DNA of 64,000 nt from Flavobacterium sp. ASV13 (GTDB taxonomy: Bacteria > Bacteroidota > Bacteroidia > Flavobacteriales > Flavobacteriaceae): contig NZ_KN050752.1 of NCBI RefSeq assembly GCF_000745775.1, positions 62,001 through 126,000 on the forward strand, written 5' to 3'. Under the pieces are notes generated by a model. That model saw nothing but the letters and a program-made list of their open reading frames with translations. It made no database searches and had not been told where the DNA came from. The position numbers were made by a program, and so were the translations under genes. Position 1 is the stretch's first letter, and every line of letters starts with the position of its first letter. Below, one piece after another: positions 25,498-33,774 of the stretch.

Positions 25498-25563
25498 AAT
25501 CTCGCCAAGTCGCTAAGACGCTAAGTTTAATTTTCTTTGCGACTCTGCGACTTTGCGAGATTA
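25498..25563. repeat. Inverted CTTTGCGAC-type repeat, short-loop copy
   Basis: Left arm 25498-25525 and right arm 25535-25562 are 28-nt imperfect inverted repeats (5 mismatches) around a 9-nt loop. The right arm plus one base (25535-25563, 29 nt) is identical to 43133-43161. Confidence 0.85.
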
Positions 25564-25585
25564 AATAACTTCAGTTTTATTTATA

Positions 25586-26035
25586 TCACAAAGTTAGCGT
25601 AAATCGAACTTTATCTTTTCCTTTTGCACCAATTCTCTTGTAAAATTTAATTGCTCGTTCATTAAATTCTGGAGTCTGCCATTGAATATTTACGCAATTG
25701 TTTTGAGTTCCGATTTCCTTGAGCTTCTCAATTAAAACTTCTCCAATTCCAAAACTTCGTGCGTTTTCTTCTAAAAACAAACAATCCATATATAAAAATG
25801 TCGAAGCATCCCAGGTTGAAAAATCAAAAGTGTACGAAACATAACCAACAATTGTTTCTTTTGTGGTAACAACCATACAGAATAATTTGGGTTTTTCGCT
25901 GAATAAAGCATTCTTTAGATTTTCTTTTTTTCCTTCAGAAGAGAATTCGGCTTTTTCGAATTCTGCGTGTTTTTGAAGTAAAACTAAGAGTTTAGGTAAA
26001 TCAGAGATTTCACAATTTCGGATTAAATATTCCAT
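25586..26035 (-). CDS. GNAT family N-acetyltransferase
   Basis: A 149-residue GNAT-fold acetyltransferase. The acetyl-CoA site is seen as the LEENARSFGIGEVLIEKL stretch (about 88-105, a relaxed RxxGxG motif). A C-terminal NERAIKFYKRIGAK segment is typical of diamine or small-amine acetyltransferases. Its start overlaps the LysR gene end by 13 bp, so the two are likely co-transcribed. The substrate is unknown. Confidence 0.88.
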   Translation of the reverse strand: MEYLIRNCEISDLPKLLVLLQKHAEFEKAEFSSEGKKENLKNALFSEKPKLFCMVVTTKETIVGYVSYTFDFSTWDASTFLYMDCLFLEENARSFGIGEVLIEKLKEIGTQNNCVNIQWQTPEFNERAIKFYKRIGAKGKDKVRFTLTL

Positions 26036-26922
26036 TGTAAATTAATTTCGGTTTGAAGAAAATTGATGAAATGATGGAAATAATCCGGATAATTTTCATT
26101 CGCGCGGGTTGCGATGAAATGTTTTCGTTTCAAACCATTTTTCCCGACTTTAATCGCTTTGATCGGACTTGACTTTAGATGCGGCTGAAGCGCCCATTTT
26201 GCCATTGACATTACGCCCATATCGGCTTTTACCATTTCCAGAGATGCTTCTGTCAGTGGCATTGGTGTAATTTTTTTTGGTGAAACTTTGGCTGGAGCCA
26301 AAAGAAATTGGTGAATGGTTACGGTTTCCATCGGAAGCGAATGAATAATCAAATGTTCATTTATAAAATCCTCTGCAACAACATATTTTTTATCAGCCCA
26401 CGGATGATTTTCAGAAACCGCCATTACGACTTCGTCTTGAAAAAGCTCGGTATATTTAATGTTATTGTCTTTTATGGTGTCGCTTACAACGGCAATATCG
26501 ATAGTATTATCCAAAAGTTTTTGAAGCGGAATATGAGTCGCTTCGGCAACAATTTTCAATTCGACATTAGGATAAAGCAAATGAAATTGTTTCATAACCG
26601 ATGGAAGCCAGTGGTAACTGGAAAAACATTCGGTACTGATTCGGATTTCGCCATATTCGCCAAAAACCATTTGTTTGATTTGCGTTTGGGTTTCAGTGAG
26701 TTTGTTTAGGATTTCGTTAGCTAAATCATAGATTTTTTCGCCTGCTTTTGTTAAAACCAATTTTTTATTGGTTCGCAAAAAAATGGCCGTACCCAGTTGA
26801 TATTCCGCTTCTTTGAGCTGATGACTCAATGCTGATTGCGTCAAATGAAGTTTGTCGATTGCTTTTGTGATGCTTCCTTCTTCAACAATTGCTTTTATCA
26901 ATTTTAAGTGACGTATTTCCAT
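26023..26922 (-). CDS. LysR family transcriptional regulator
   Basis: DNA-binding regulator with an N-terminal winged helix (MEIRHLKLIKAI, then KLHLTQSALSHQLKEAE as recognition region) and a periplasmic-binding-like effector domain from about residue 90. I chose the Met at 26922, because MEIRHLKL is the family start; an upstream Met would add seven residues. It is divergent from the rhodanese gene at 27070, the usual geometry for a LysR target, and overlaps the GNAT gene downstream. The effector is unknown. Confidence 0.92.
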   Translation of the reverse strand: MEIRHLKLIKAIVEEGSITKAIDKLHLTQSALSHQLKEAEYQLGTAIFLRTNKKLVLTKAGEKIYDLANEILNKLTETQTQIKQMVFGEYGEIRISTECFSSYHWLPSVMKQFHLLYPNVELKIVAEATHIPLQKLLDNTIDIAVVSDTIKDNNIKYTELFQDEVVMAVSENHPWADKKYVVAEDFINEHLIIHSLPMETVTIHQFLLAPAKVSPKKITPMPLTEASLEMVKADMGVMSMAKWALQPHLKSSPIKAIKVGKNGLKRKHFIATRANENYPDYFHHFINFLQTEINLQWNI

Positions 26923-27069
26923 TTTTAGACTATTAATACACAAAGTAACAAAATTTTAGAGTGGCTTTTGTATGAAAAAAAGTAATGTTCTGCATGAATT
27001 CTTTTCGTTTTTATGAAAGCTGAAACCGTTTTACTTTTGGAAAAACAAAAACCTTTAAAACAACAAACT

Positions 27070-27465
27070 ATGGAAGCGCAAATCAAACATTACGAAAATA
27101 AACTGGCCTTTGAAATGGATCCTTCTGATTTATTTGAAGCTTTAAATAATGGTGAAAAAGTAATTGCACTTGATGCCAGAAAAGCTTTTGGATTTGAAGC
27201 AGAACATATTCCGAATGCGATTAATATTCCGCATCGCGAAATGAATTTAGAAACTACTCAACATTTAGATCGAGACGTTTTGTATGTTACGTATTGCGAC
27301 GGAATTGGTTGTAATGCTTCAACCAAAGGCGCTTTGAATATGACAAAATTAGGATTTAATGTGAAAGAATTAATTGGCGGAATCGAGTGGTGGAAGTTTG
27401 ACGGTTATGCAACAGAAGGCACAAAAGGAGTGAAGGAAGGATTGAAAATTGAATGTGCATGTTAG
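27070..27465 (+). CDS. Single-domain rhodanese-like protein
   Basis: Small sulfurtransferase-fold protein of 131 residues from the chosen Met. The active-site loop is YCDGIGC with catalytic C76, and the domain contains VIALDARKAFGFEAEHIPNA typical of rhodaneses. An upstream ATG at 27013 would add 19 residues of unlikely sequence. It is divergent from the LysR gene, so it is probably its target. It could handle sulfane sulfur or act as a signalling domain. Confidence 0.88.
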   Translation: MEAQIKHYENKLAFEMDPSDLFEALNNGEKVIALDARKAFGFEAEHIPNAINIPHREMNLETTQHLDRDVLYVTYCDGIGCNASTKGALNMTKLGFNVKELIGGIEWWKFDGYATEGTKGVKEGLKIECAC

Positions 27466-27467
27466 AA

Positions 27468-27512
27468 CAAAGGTTCAAAAGGTGCAGAGGTACAAAGTGA
27501 CAAAGGTTTCTC
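27468..27512. repeat. GGTTCAAAG-type repeat, left arm
   Basis: Words AAAGGTTCAAAAGG, TGCAGAGG, TACAAAGTGACAAAGG resemble the 12755 tandem repeat. It is imperfectly complementary to 27560-27599 on the other side of the terminator. Confidence 0.6.
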
Positions 27513-27531
27513 AGCATATCTAAAAAAACAC

Positions 27532-27557
27532 AAAGCACTATTTTTCATAGTGCTTTT
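27532..27557. terminator. Bidirectional terminator between rhodanese and SRPBCC genes
   Basis: AAAGCACTAT-TTTTC-ATAGTGCTTT hairpin followed by a T tract, between convergent genes. Confidence 0.92.
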
Positions 27558-27559
27558 TT

Positions 27560-27599
27560 AAATCTTTGTCCCTCTGTCGCTTTGCTCCTTTGAACCTAA
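27560..27599. repeat. CTTTG-type repeat, right arm
   Basis: Words ATCTTTGTCC, CTCTGTCG, CTTTGCTCC, TTTGAACCT. Complementary in kind and order to the left arm at 27468-27512. Confidence 0.6.
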
Positions 27600-27602
27600 A
27601 TC

Positions 27603-28022
27603 TTAACCTTCAACCAAAGCTTTTAAACCTTGTAAAATTGGATTTTCTTCGCCTTGTGGTTCTTCCTGAACAGCTCCGGGACGATTATCTTCCTGAATAA
27701 TTTGAAGTTTTACTTTTTGATTTTCTTCAGATAAAACATAATTCATGATGAAATAGTTCTCTGGTTTATCTTCTAATCCCGGTCTTGGGAAAAATAAAGA
27801 GTAACTGATTTTCTGATTTGGAACTACTTCTAAAACCGTTCCCCATTGTTCAAAAACCTGGCCTTCCCATTCATTTCTAAATCGTATTTCACTGCCTTTC
27901 TCCCAGTTTGTGACGAGGTCACTTCCGTATTGCCATTGTTTCACCAATTCTGGTTTTGTCAAGGCATTCCATACTTTTTCGATTGGGGCATTCAGAACGA
28001 TTGTAGAAATATTTGTTGCCAT
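27603..28022 (-). CDS. SRPBCC (AHSA1-like) domain protein
   Basis: A 139-residue START/Bet v1-like fold protein of the activator-of-Hsp90 homologue group. The opening IVLNAPIEKVWNALTKPELVKQW and the middle GTVLEVVPNQKISYSLF are characteristic. Such proteins bind small hydrophobic ligands; the ligand here is unknown. It is the last gene of a minus-strand operon, one base after the TPR gene stop, and ends next to a bidirectional terminator. Confidence 0.88.
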   Translation of the reverse strand: MATNISTIVLNAPIEKVWNALTKPELVKQWQYGSDLVTNWEKGSEIRFRNEWEGQVFEQWGTVLEVVPNQKISYSLFFPRPGLEDKPENYFIMNYVLSEENQKVKLQIIQEDNRPGAVQEEPQGEENPILQGLKALVEG

Positions 28023-28023
28023 T

Positions 28024-28893
28024 TTATTCTATTTTAACATTGTTTTTCTCTGCAATTTTTTTGAATAAATCTTCTTTGTTTTCCGATTTCATCTTCTGAT
28101 AAATAGCACCTAGCATTTGTTCAGAATCTTTCTGATAATCTGAATTTTCATTCGTATAAATAATATGCGCCATAAAAATATTGTCTAATGCCTTTTCATC
28201 GTCTTTTATCAGAAAATAGTTTTTTCCGGCACCAAAGTAGCCTTCAGCATTATTTGGGTGATATTGAATCAGTTTTTCATAATAGCTGATTGCCGTTTTA
28301 TAATCAGATTTGAAAGTATAAACGACGCCAATATTCATCAAAGCAAAATTTCCTTCGGGATAAACTTCTAATGATTTTTTATAATATTTTATCGCGTTAT
28401 CGTAATCATTTAATTGTCGGTAGGAAACTGCAATATCATCAAGCGCAAGAACAAAATTTGGATCTTCATTTAAAGCTAGCAGAAAACTTTCAATAGCCAG
28501 TTTGTAATTGTTCTTTTGCATAAAATCTTTCGCAATTACATAAAAATTCTGCGCCTTTTTATTTTTTGATTCGCCGTAAAAAACATCGTCTTTGTTTTCC
28601 ATTAAACTCGGAACCAAGTTTGGACATTTTTTGGAAACGACACCTTGAATTTTAAGAATCATGGTTTTAATTCCATCAACTGTATTTATCGATTCCCTGA
28701 CTTTTGGGTCTTTATCTGTTAAAATCAGTTCGGCCATTGGTTTTGTGAGACAATCTCTGTAAACATCTTCTGTAATTTTTGAACTTTTTTCTAAACACTC
28801 ACAGGATTTTGCTGCGATTTTTTCTTCAACCGTTTGTGCTTGAAGCGCTGAAAGACTTGTAAAAGTTAAAAAAAGCAAGAAGTTTTTTTTCAT
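28024..28893 (-). CDS. Exported tetratricopeptide-repeat protein
   Basis: A 289-residue protein with a signal peptide (MKKNFLLFLTFTSLSALQAQ). An N-terminal segment has two cysteines close together (SCECLEKS), and at least three TPRs run from about residue 120 to 250 (YYKKSLEVYPEGNFALMNIG, YYEKLIQYHPNNAEGYFGAG). It probably mediates protein contacts in the periplasm or at the outer membrane. It lies 32 bp after the M28 peptidase gene and 1 bp before the SRPBCC gene. Confidence 0.85.
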   Translation of the reverse strand: MKKNFLLFLTFTSLSALQAQTVEEKIAAKSCECLEKSSKITEDVYRDCLTKPMAELILTDKDPKVRESINTVDGIKTMILKIQGVVSKKCPNLVPSLMENKDDVFYGESKNKKAQNFYVIAKDFMQKNNYKLAIESFLLALNEDPNFVLALDDIAVSYRQLNDYDNAIKYYKKSLEVYPEGNFALMNIGVVYTFKSDYKTAISYYEKLIQYHPNNAEGYFGAGKNYFLIKDDEKALDNIFMAHIIYTNENSDYQKDSEQMLGAIYQKMKSENKEDLFKKIAEKNNVKIE

Positions 28894-28925
28894 TTTAAAT
28901 AATTAAAATTAGGCTGAATTTGTTT

Positions 28926-31319
28926 TTATTCTGGTTTAACAACTGCTGGTTTCAAACTGTCTTTCACAACGGCCAAACTGTCTGTTACCGGAGCAACAGG
29001 CAATTGAGGCACTGGAGCTGTGTATCTTTTTATTTTTTGCTGAACTAAAACAGCGTCATTCAATACAAATGGAGTTGGCATCATCCAATCGCTTCTTGGT
29101 TTGACTTTTAGCAACGGATTAGTCATTAAATCGAAAGAGCTCTCAATTAAATCCATATCAAAAATCGATGATTTGTTAATATAGAATTCCATTTCCAGAG
29201 GTTCATTGCCTACAACGTAATAACATAATATTTTTGCACCTTCTCGCTCAAGTTTATTGGTTTTTTCTCCAGATGTTGCAACACCGTTTGCTTTAAAGTT
29301 ATAAAATGTCATTTTTGGATTTGCAAAAATGTCGTAACGGTTTACTTTTCGGTTTGGCGTTATTCTGATTTTTAGAAATCTTTTGTTGCCTATTACGCTG
29401 TCTCTAAGGAAAGAAATTGTTGGTTTCGGAACATCAACAACAGGAGCAATCGCGCTATAAGTAAAACCAGAATTGTATTTGCTGGCAAGCGGAAGACTAT
29501 TTAATCCGACTGCTTTTTGATTTTTTTCGCCCAAATATGATTTTGTCCAATCATCTAAATTAACATCATAAGTGGTCCATACAGCCGAATTGTTGTTTGC
29601 ATTATAAACATATAACAAACTGTTTGATTTTGCTTTTCCGTGTTCGTATCCGGAATGATAGCCCGCATAGATGAAAAAGCCAATTGAAATGGCAAAGAAG
29701 AACATCGTCCAAACTCCTTTTTTAATAAAAGAACCAAATACAGGAAGAAGTAAACCAAATGCAAGAACGGTTAATATTGCACTTCCAAAAAGAATTTTTA
29801 ATCCTAAACCAATTGGAAACATTACAATAAATGGCGCAATGATGATTAAAGCCGGAATAGAAAACAATAAATTTAATGCTAAACTATTGTGTCCGGTAAG
29901 AACATAAATTCCGAATAAAATTATACCAAAATAAACCGGAACAATTAAGAAACCTGCTCCAACCAAACTATTGGCAATAAAACCATTTATGATAATCCAA
30001 AGCAGCAATGCAGTGGCAAAATGATTCATCGATGATTTTGGTTCAGAAAAATGATGATAGAATGCAAAACAAATGGCTATGCTCAGCGTAACGAATGCGC
30101 CAATATAAGCGTGGCCGTTATAAGTGAATCCGTTTAGCAAATCAGAATATTGCGGATAAATTTCCAAAACAATTTTCCATCCTAAAAAAGTCACTAATCC
30201 AGCAATGACTACAGCTCCAATAAGTGGTACGAAGCCTTTGAAAATTTCTCTGAAGCTGATGATATGTTTGGCTTTTCCAATAAAAATAAAAAGGATAAGT
30301 AATCCTAAAGCGATCAGCGTCATTGGTGTTACCCACGAAAAAGGATAACTGATGAAAGAAAAAGGAACACTAAAATAAACATCGTCTTCTGTAGAGTCAG
30401 TAGCGTTTAAATCGGCATTTGATAAATATTTTAATAAAGGCATCAAGTAAGATCCCTGATGTGCCAGAGTAGTTTTGTTCAAATGTTGTACGTCGTCTTG
30501 CTGTGTGTGATAATTGTAATGTCCGTCGATAAAAGCAAAATTGAAACCCTGAATTTTGCCTTGTTCTCTAAAAACAGTTAAATCGGTATCATTTGGAAGC
30601 ATTTTGTAAATGCTGTACATCAGCGAATTAGAAACTGGATAAGCCGTTTTTGCATTTGCAAATTCCTTTACAAGAGCTTTGTTTCCTTTGTTGGTTTCCA
30701 TCAGCATATAACTCGGACCAGATGATCCTCTTGCTTCGAAGTTTAGTACTAAACCAACATCTTTTGCCCATGGATGTTTGTTTACAAAAAGTGCTGCACC
30801 ATTTAAACCTAATTCTTCAGCATCAGAAAAAAGAATTATAATATCATTTTTTTGAGGCTGTTTAGCATATAAAAAAGCACGAATTCCTTCAAGAATTGTT
30901 GCAACTCCTGATGCGTCGTCGCTGGCACCTTTTGAAAAAGAATGCGGAGCACTGTCATAATGAGAAAGAAGTAAAAGCGCTTTTGAATTATTAGTTCCTT
31001 TGATGCGCGCCAGAATATTTTTAGATTTTACCAAAAGACCTCTGTCATTAAGTGTAAATCCTTCTTGAACTGAAGTCTCTAAACCGATTCTATTGAGTTC
31101 AAGTATTAAATAATTAGCAACTAATTCATGATTGGTCGACCCTACATAATGCGGTTTTTGCGCAATTATTTCTACCTGATTCAAGGCTCTTTCCGTCGAG
31201 AATTCAGCGAGCGCTTCTTCTTCCCGAGAAATATATTGTGGCATCATTGTGGCATAAATAATGCCCAAAATGCCTAATACACAAAGAAATCCAAGAATTG
31301 AGGTGGGGTTTTTTTTCAT
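28926..31319 (-). CDS. Membrane-anchored M28 family zinc peptidase
   Basis: Predicted aminopeptidase with an extracytoplasmic catalytic domain and a multi-spanning membrane region. After one N-terminal membrane segment, the dizinc site is visible: H120 and D122 in LSHYDSAPHS, D134/D135 in GASDDASG, E168-E169 in SDAEELGL, E195 in NFEARG, and a later histidine in HYNYHTQQDD. About eight further membrane helices follow (roughly 330-560), then a C-terminal beta-rich domain (about 570-770). At 797 residues the layout resembles eukaryotic ERMP1/vacuolar membrane proteases. The substrate is unknown. Confidence 0.9.
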   Translation of the reverse strand: MKKNPTSILGFLCVLGILGIIYATMMPQYISREEEALAEFSTERALNQVEIIAQKPHYVGSTNHELVANYLILELNRIGLETSVQEGFTLNDRGLLVKSKNILARIKGTNNSKALLLLSHYDSAPHSFSKGASDDASGVATILEGIRAFLYAKQPQKNDIIILFSDAEELGLNGAALFVNKHPWAKDVGLVLNFEARGSSGPSYMLMETNKGNKALVKEFANAKTAYPVSNSLMYSIYKMLPNDTDLTVFREQGKIQGFNFAFIDGHYNYHTQQDDVQHLNKTTLAHQGSYLMPLLKYLSNADLNATDSTEDDVYFSVPFSFISYPFSWVTPMTLIALGLLILFIFIGKAKHIISFREIFKGFVPLIGAVVIAGLVTFLGWKIVLEIYPQYSDLLNGFTYNGHAYIGAFVTLSIAICFAFYHHFSEPKSSMNHFATALLLWIIINGFIANSLVGAGFLIVPVYFGIILFGIYVLTGHNSLALNLLFSIPALIIIAPFIVMFPIGLGLKILFGSAILTVLAFGLLLPVFGSFIKKGVWTMFFFAISIGFFIYAGYHSGYEHGKAKSNSLLYVYNANNNSAVWTTYDVNLDDWTKSYLGEKNQKAVGLNSLPLASKYNSGFTYSAIAPVVDVPKPTISFLRDSVIGNKRFLKIRITPNRKVNRYDIFANPKMTFYNFKANGVATSGEKTNKLEREGAKILCYYVVGNEPLEMEFYINKSSIFDMDLIESSFDLMTNPLLKVKPRSDWMMPTPFVLNDAVLVQQKIKRYTAPVPQLPVAPVTDSLAVVKDSLKPAVVKPE

Positions 31320-31329
31320 GATGAATAGT

Positions 31330-31677
31330 CTATATTTCTTTTTTAACTAGCATAAAATAATCGTTATCCAAAGATCGATATCCTTGGTCATACAAGAAAT
31401 AGTAGGTATTCCCTGTTTTGGTCTGCAAGATATTGGTAAAGAAATCAAAATCAAAACCTTTATTTATCATTTTTTCCCTCGTTGCTTTTGATTTCCCTTC
31501 GGTATTTAACTCAGCCAAAATACGGTAATTTTTGCGTAATTTATTGTTTACATTTCGCATAAAATTAGTGCTGTCTTTATTTATTTTGTTGTTGTAGGCA
31601 TTTCGGCAGCTGTCTGAGCAAAATTTTTTGTCTTCTCTGCCAACAATTTTTTCGGAGCATTCGAGGCAAGTTTTCAT
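31330..31677 (-). CDS. Small protein with N-terminal Cys4 zinc finger
   Basis: A 115-residue protein whose N-terminus has a treble-clef-like C4, C7, C20, C24 set (CLECSEK then FCSDSCRNAYNN), similar to DUF2116-type zinc ribbons. The rest is lysine-rich and helical, then a short aromatic C-terminal part (YYFLYDQGYRSLDNDYF). It overlaps the GNAT-nitrilase gene by 4 bp, so translation is likely coupled. Function is unknown; nucleic-acid binding is possible. Confidence 0.82.
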   Translation of the reverse strand: MKTCLECSEKIVGREDKKFCSDSCRNAYNNKINKDSTNFMRNVNNKLRKNYRILAELNTEGKSKATREKMINKGFDFDFFTNILQTKTGNTYYFLYDQGYRSLDNDYFMLVKKEI

Positions 31678-33203
31678 GAATTTAGTTTTTTAATTTCATA
31701 TAAATCTGTTCTTCTGTCTTTTAAAGTGTGGACACTCCCGTGTTCGTGAAGTTCTTTTAATAAATTTAAATCGACATCGACAATTAATGTCATTTCTGTA
31801 TTTGGAGTTGCTTCTGCCTTAATTCCATTACTCGGAAAAGCAAAATCCGAAGGTGTAAAAACAGATGCCTGCGCATATTGAATATCCATATTATTTACTT
31901 TTGGAAGATTTCCAACGCAGCCGGCAATAGCAACATAACATTCATTTTCGATTGCCCGAGCCTGTGAGCAATGTTTTACGCGCGTATAACCATTTTGAGT
32001 ATCAGTTAGAAAGGGAACAAAAAGGATATTCATTCCTTCATCGGCCAATAATCTTGAAAGCTCTGGAAATTCGACATCGTAGCAGATTAAAATTCCGATT
32101 TTACCACAATCAGTATCAAAAGTTTTGAATTCTGAACCTCCTTTCATTCCCCAATGCACCACTTCATTTGGTGTAATATGAATTTTGGTATACATTTCTG
32201 AAGTTCCGTCTCGTTTGCATAAAAAACCAACATTATACAAATTGCCATTTTCCATAAGAGGCATACTTCCGGTTATAATGTTGATATTGTATGAAATGGA
32301 AAATTCCTGGAAACGTTTTCTGATGGGGTCCGAATATCGGGCGAGTTCCCGAATTGCTTCAGCTTCAGATAAATGATTATAATCGGCCATCAACGGAGCA
32401 ATGAAAAGTTCTGGAAATAAGGCAAAATCGCTTCCATAACCAGAAACTACATCAATAAAAAACTCTGCTTGTTCAAAAAATTCTTCCAGATTATTCAATT
32501 GACGCATCTGCCATTGAATCAAACCCAATCTGATGACGCTTTTTTCAAGATTGATTAGCTTCGGACTTTCATCATAATAAATATTATTCCATTCCAGTAA
32601 AACGGCAAATTCTTTTGATTCTTCGTCGCCTTCCAGATAATTTTTGATGATTCTCAAAACATGAAAATCATTACTGAGCTGAAAAGAAAGTACAGGATCA
32701 TACAATTCTTTATGCTTTACTTTTTCGATATAATTTTTTGGAGTTAATTTTTTAGAATGTTGCGCATAATTTGGAATTCTTCCTGCAAATACGATCGCCT
32801 TTAAATTCAGCTGTTCACAGAGTTCTTTACGCGCATCATATAAACGTCGACCCAGGCGCAGGCCGCGGTAATTTGGATGAATAAAAACATCAATTCCGTA
32901 TAAGATTTCTCCATCAATATTGTGTGTGGAGAATGTATAGTTGCCTAGAATCTGACTGTAATTGTGTCTTTTGTCAACGAGTTTTTCATCAACAATAAGT
33001 GATAATGCCGATCCTACCACTATGCCGTCTACTAAAATGACCAATTGACCTTCTGGAAAAATGGCTAATAGTTTTTCGATTTCTTTCGATTCCCAATATG
33101 AATTTGCCATTTCGGGATAGGATTGAATCATCGAATTTTTTAATTGCTTATAGTCTTCGATCTCTAAATTACGAAGCTCAACTTTATTGATTTTTGTCTG
33201 CAT
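31674..33203 (-). CDS. GNAT acetyltransferase-nitrilase (carbon-nitrogen hydrolase) fusion
   Basis: Two-domain enzyme of 509 residues. The N-terminal GNAT domain (about 10-190) has the acetyl-CoA motif RGLRLGRRLYDAR (113-125). The C-terminal nitrilase-superfamily domain (about 222-500) has the full catalytic triad: E265 in LFPELFIAP, K340 in YTKIHITPNE and C374 in ILICYDVEFPE. Fusions of this kind occur in several bacteria with no settled substrate; an amide hydrolysis plus N-acylation role is inferred. It heads a five-gene operon and has a good promoter. Confidence 0.93.
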   Translation of the reverse strand: MQTKINKVELRNLEIEDYKQLKNSMIQSYPEMANSYWESKEIEKLLAIFPEGQLVILVDGIVVGSALSLIVDEKLVDKRHNYSQILGNYTFSTHNIDGEILYGIDVFIHPNYRGLRLGRRLYDARKELCEQLNLKAIVFAGRIPNYAQHSKKLTPKNYIEKVKHKELYDPVLSFQLSNDFHVLRIIKNYLEGDEESKEFAVLLEWNNIYYDESPKLINLEKSVIRLGLIQWQMRQLNNLEEFFEQAEFFIDVVSGYGSDFALFPELFIAPLMADYNHLSEAEAIRELARYSDPIRKRFQEFSISYNINIITGSMPLMENGNLYNVGFLCKRDGTSEMYTKIHITPNEVVHWGMKGGSEFKTFDTDCGKIGILICYDVEFPELSRLLADEGMNILFVPFLTDTQNGYTRVKHCSQARAIENECYVAIAGCVGNLPKVNNMDIQYAQASVFTPSDFAFPSNGIKAEATPNTEMTLIVDVDLNLLKELHEHGSVHTLKDRRTDLYEIKKLNS

Positions 33204-33219
33204 ATCGTAGGATTTATCT

Positions 33220-33249
33220 CAAATATACAAAAATATTTCCATTTACAAA
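33220..33249 (-). promoter_or_regulatory. Promoter of the GNAT-nitrilase operon (TTTG-N18-TATATTTG)
   Basis: On the minus strand, TTTG (33246-33249) and an exact -7 TATATTTG (33220-33227) are 18 bp apart, and the start codon follows 16 bp later. Confidence 0.65.
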
Positions 33250-33379
33250 CGCTTACAAATAGTTACAATCGAAAGTAAATAGTTTCCTACCGACTAATTT
33301 TTGAGAGTGAATACATCTTTGCATCGTTGAATTTGAAAAACAGATTCACATTTATAAAAAACATTAAAAAGTATAAGCC

Positions 33380-33712
33380 ATGAATGAAATGAAAAACAGA
33401 GTACAATTGATTGGGAACGTAGGCGGTGAACCGGAAATCAGAACTTTAGAAACTGGAAAAAAGGTTGCACATTTGACCATCGCAACAAATGATTATTACA
33501 AAAATGACAAAGGTGAAAAAGTGCAGCAAACAGAATGGCATCGCGTAACCGCTTGGGGAAAAGTTGCTGAAATTATTGAAAAATATGTAGTAAAAGGAAA
33601 AGAAATCGCTGTTGAAGGCAAATTAACGCACAGAAGTTATGATGATAAAAACGGCGAAAAAAGATATGTTACAGAAGTAATTGTAAATGATATTTTATTG
33701 CTCAGTAAATAA
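33380..33712 (+). CDS. ssb: Single-stranded DNA-binding protein, short form
   Basis: OB-fold protein of 110 residues that coats single-stranded DNA. The fold is seen in NRVQLIGNVGGEPEIR, VAHLTIATNDYY and QQTEWHRVTAWGKVAEII. It stops right after the OB domain (VNDILLLSK) and so lacks the flexible tail and acidic DDxPF-like tip by which housekeeping SSBs bind partners. It may be a second, specialised SSB. The ATG at 33389 is an alternative start. A near-consensus -7 (CATCTTTG) lies at 33314-33321. It is a single gene with its own terminator. Confidence 0.92.
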   Translation: MNEMKNRVQLIGNVGGEPEIRTLETGKKVAHLTIATNDYYKNDKGEKVQQTEWHRVTAWGKVAEIIEKYVVKGKEIAVEGKLTHRSYDDKNGEKRYVTEVIVNDILLLSK

Positions 33713-33731
33713 TCTTTGATTGAGTACAACA

Positions 33732-33768
33732 AACCCGATAGGTTTTTAAAACCTGTCGGGTTTTTTTA
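33732..33768. terminator. Terminator after ssb, probably bidirectional
   Basis: Stem AACCCGATAGGTTTT pairs with AAACCTGTCGGGTT across a short loop, followed by seven T residues. Confidence 0.9.
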
Positions 33769-33774
33769 GTTTAT

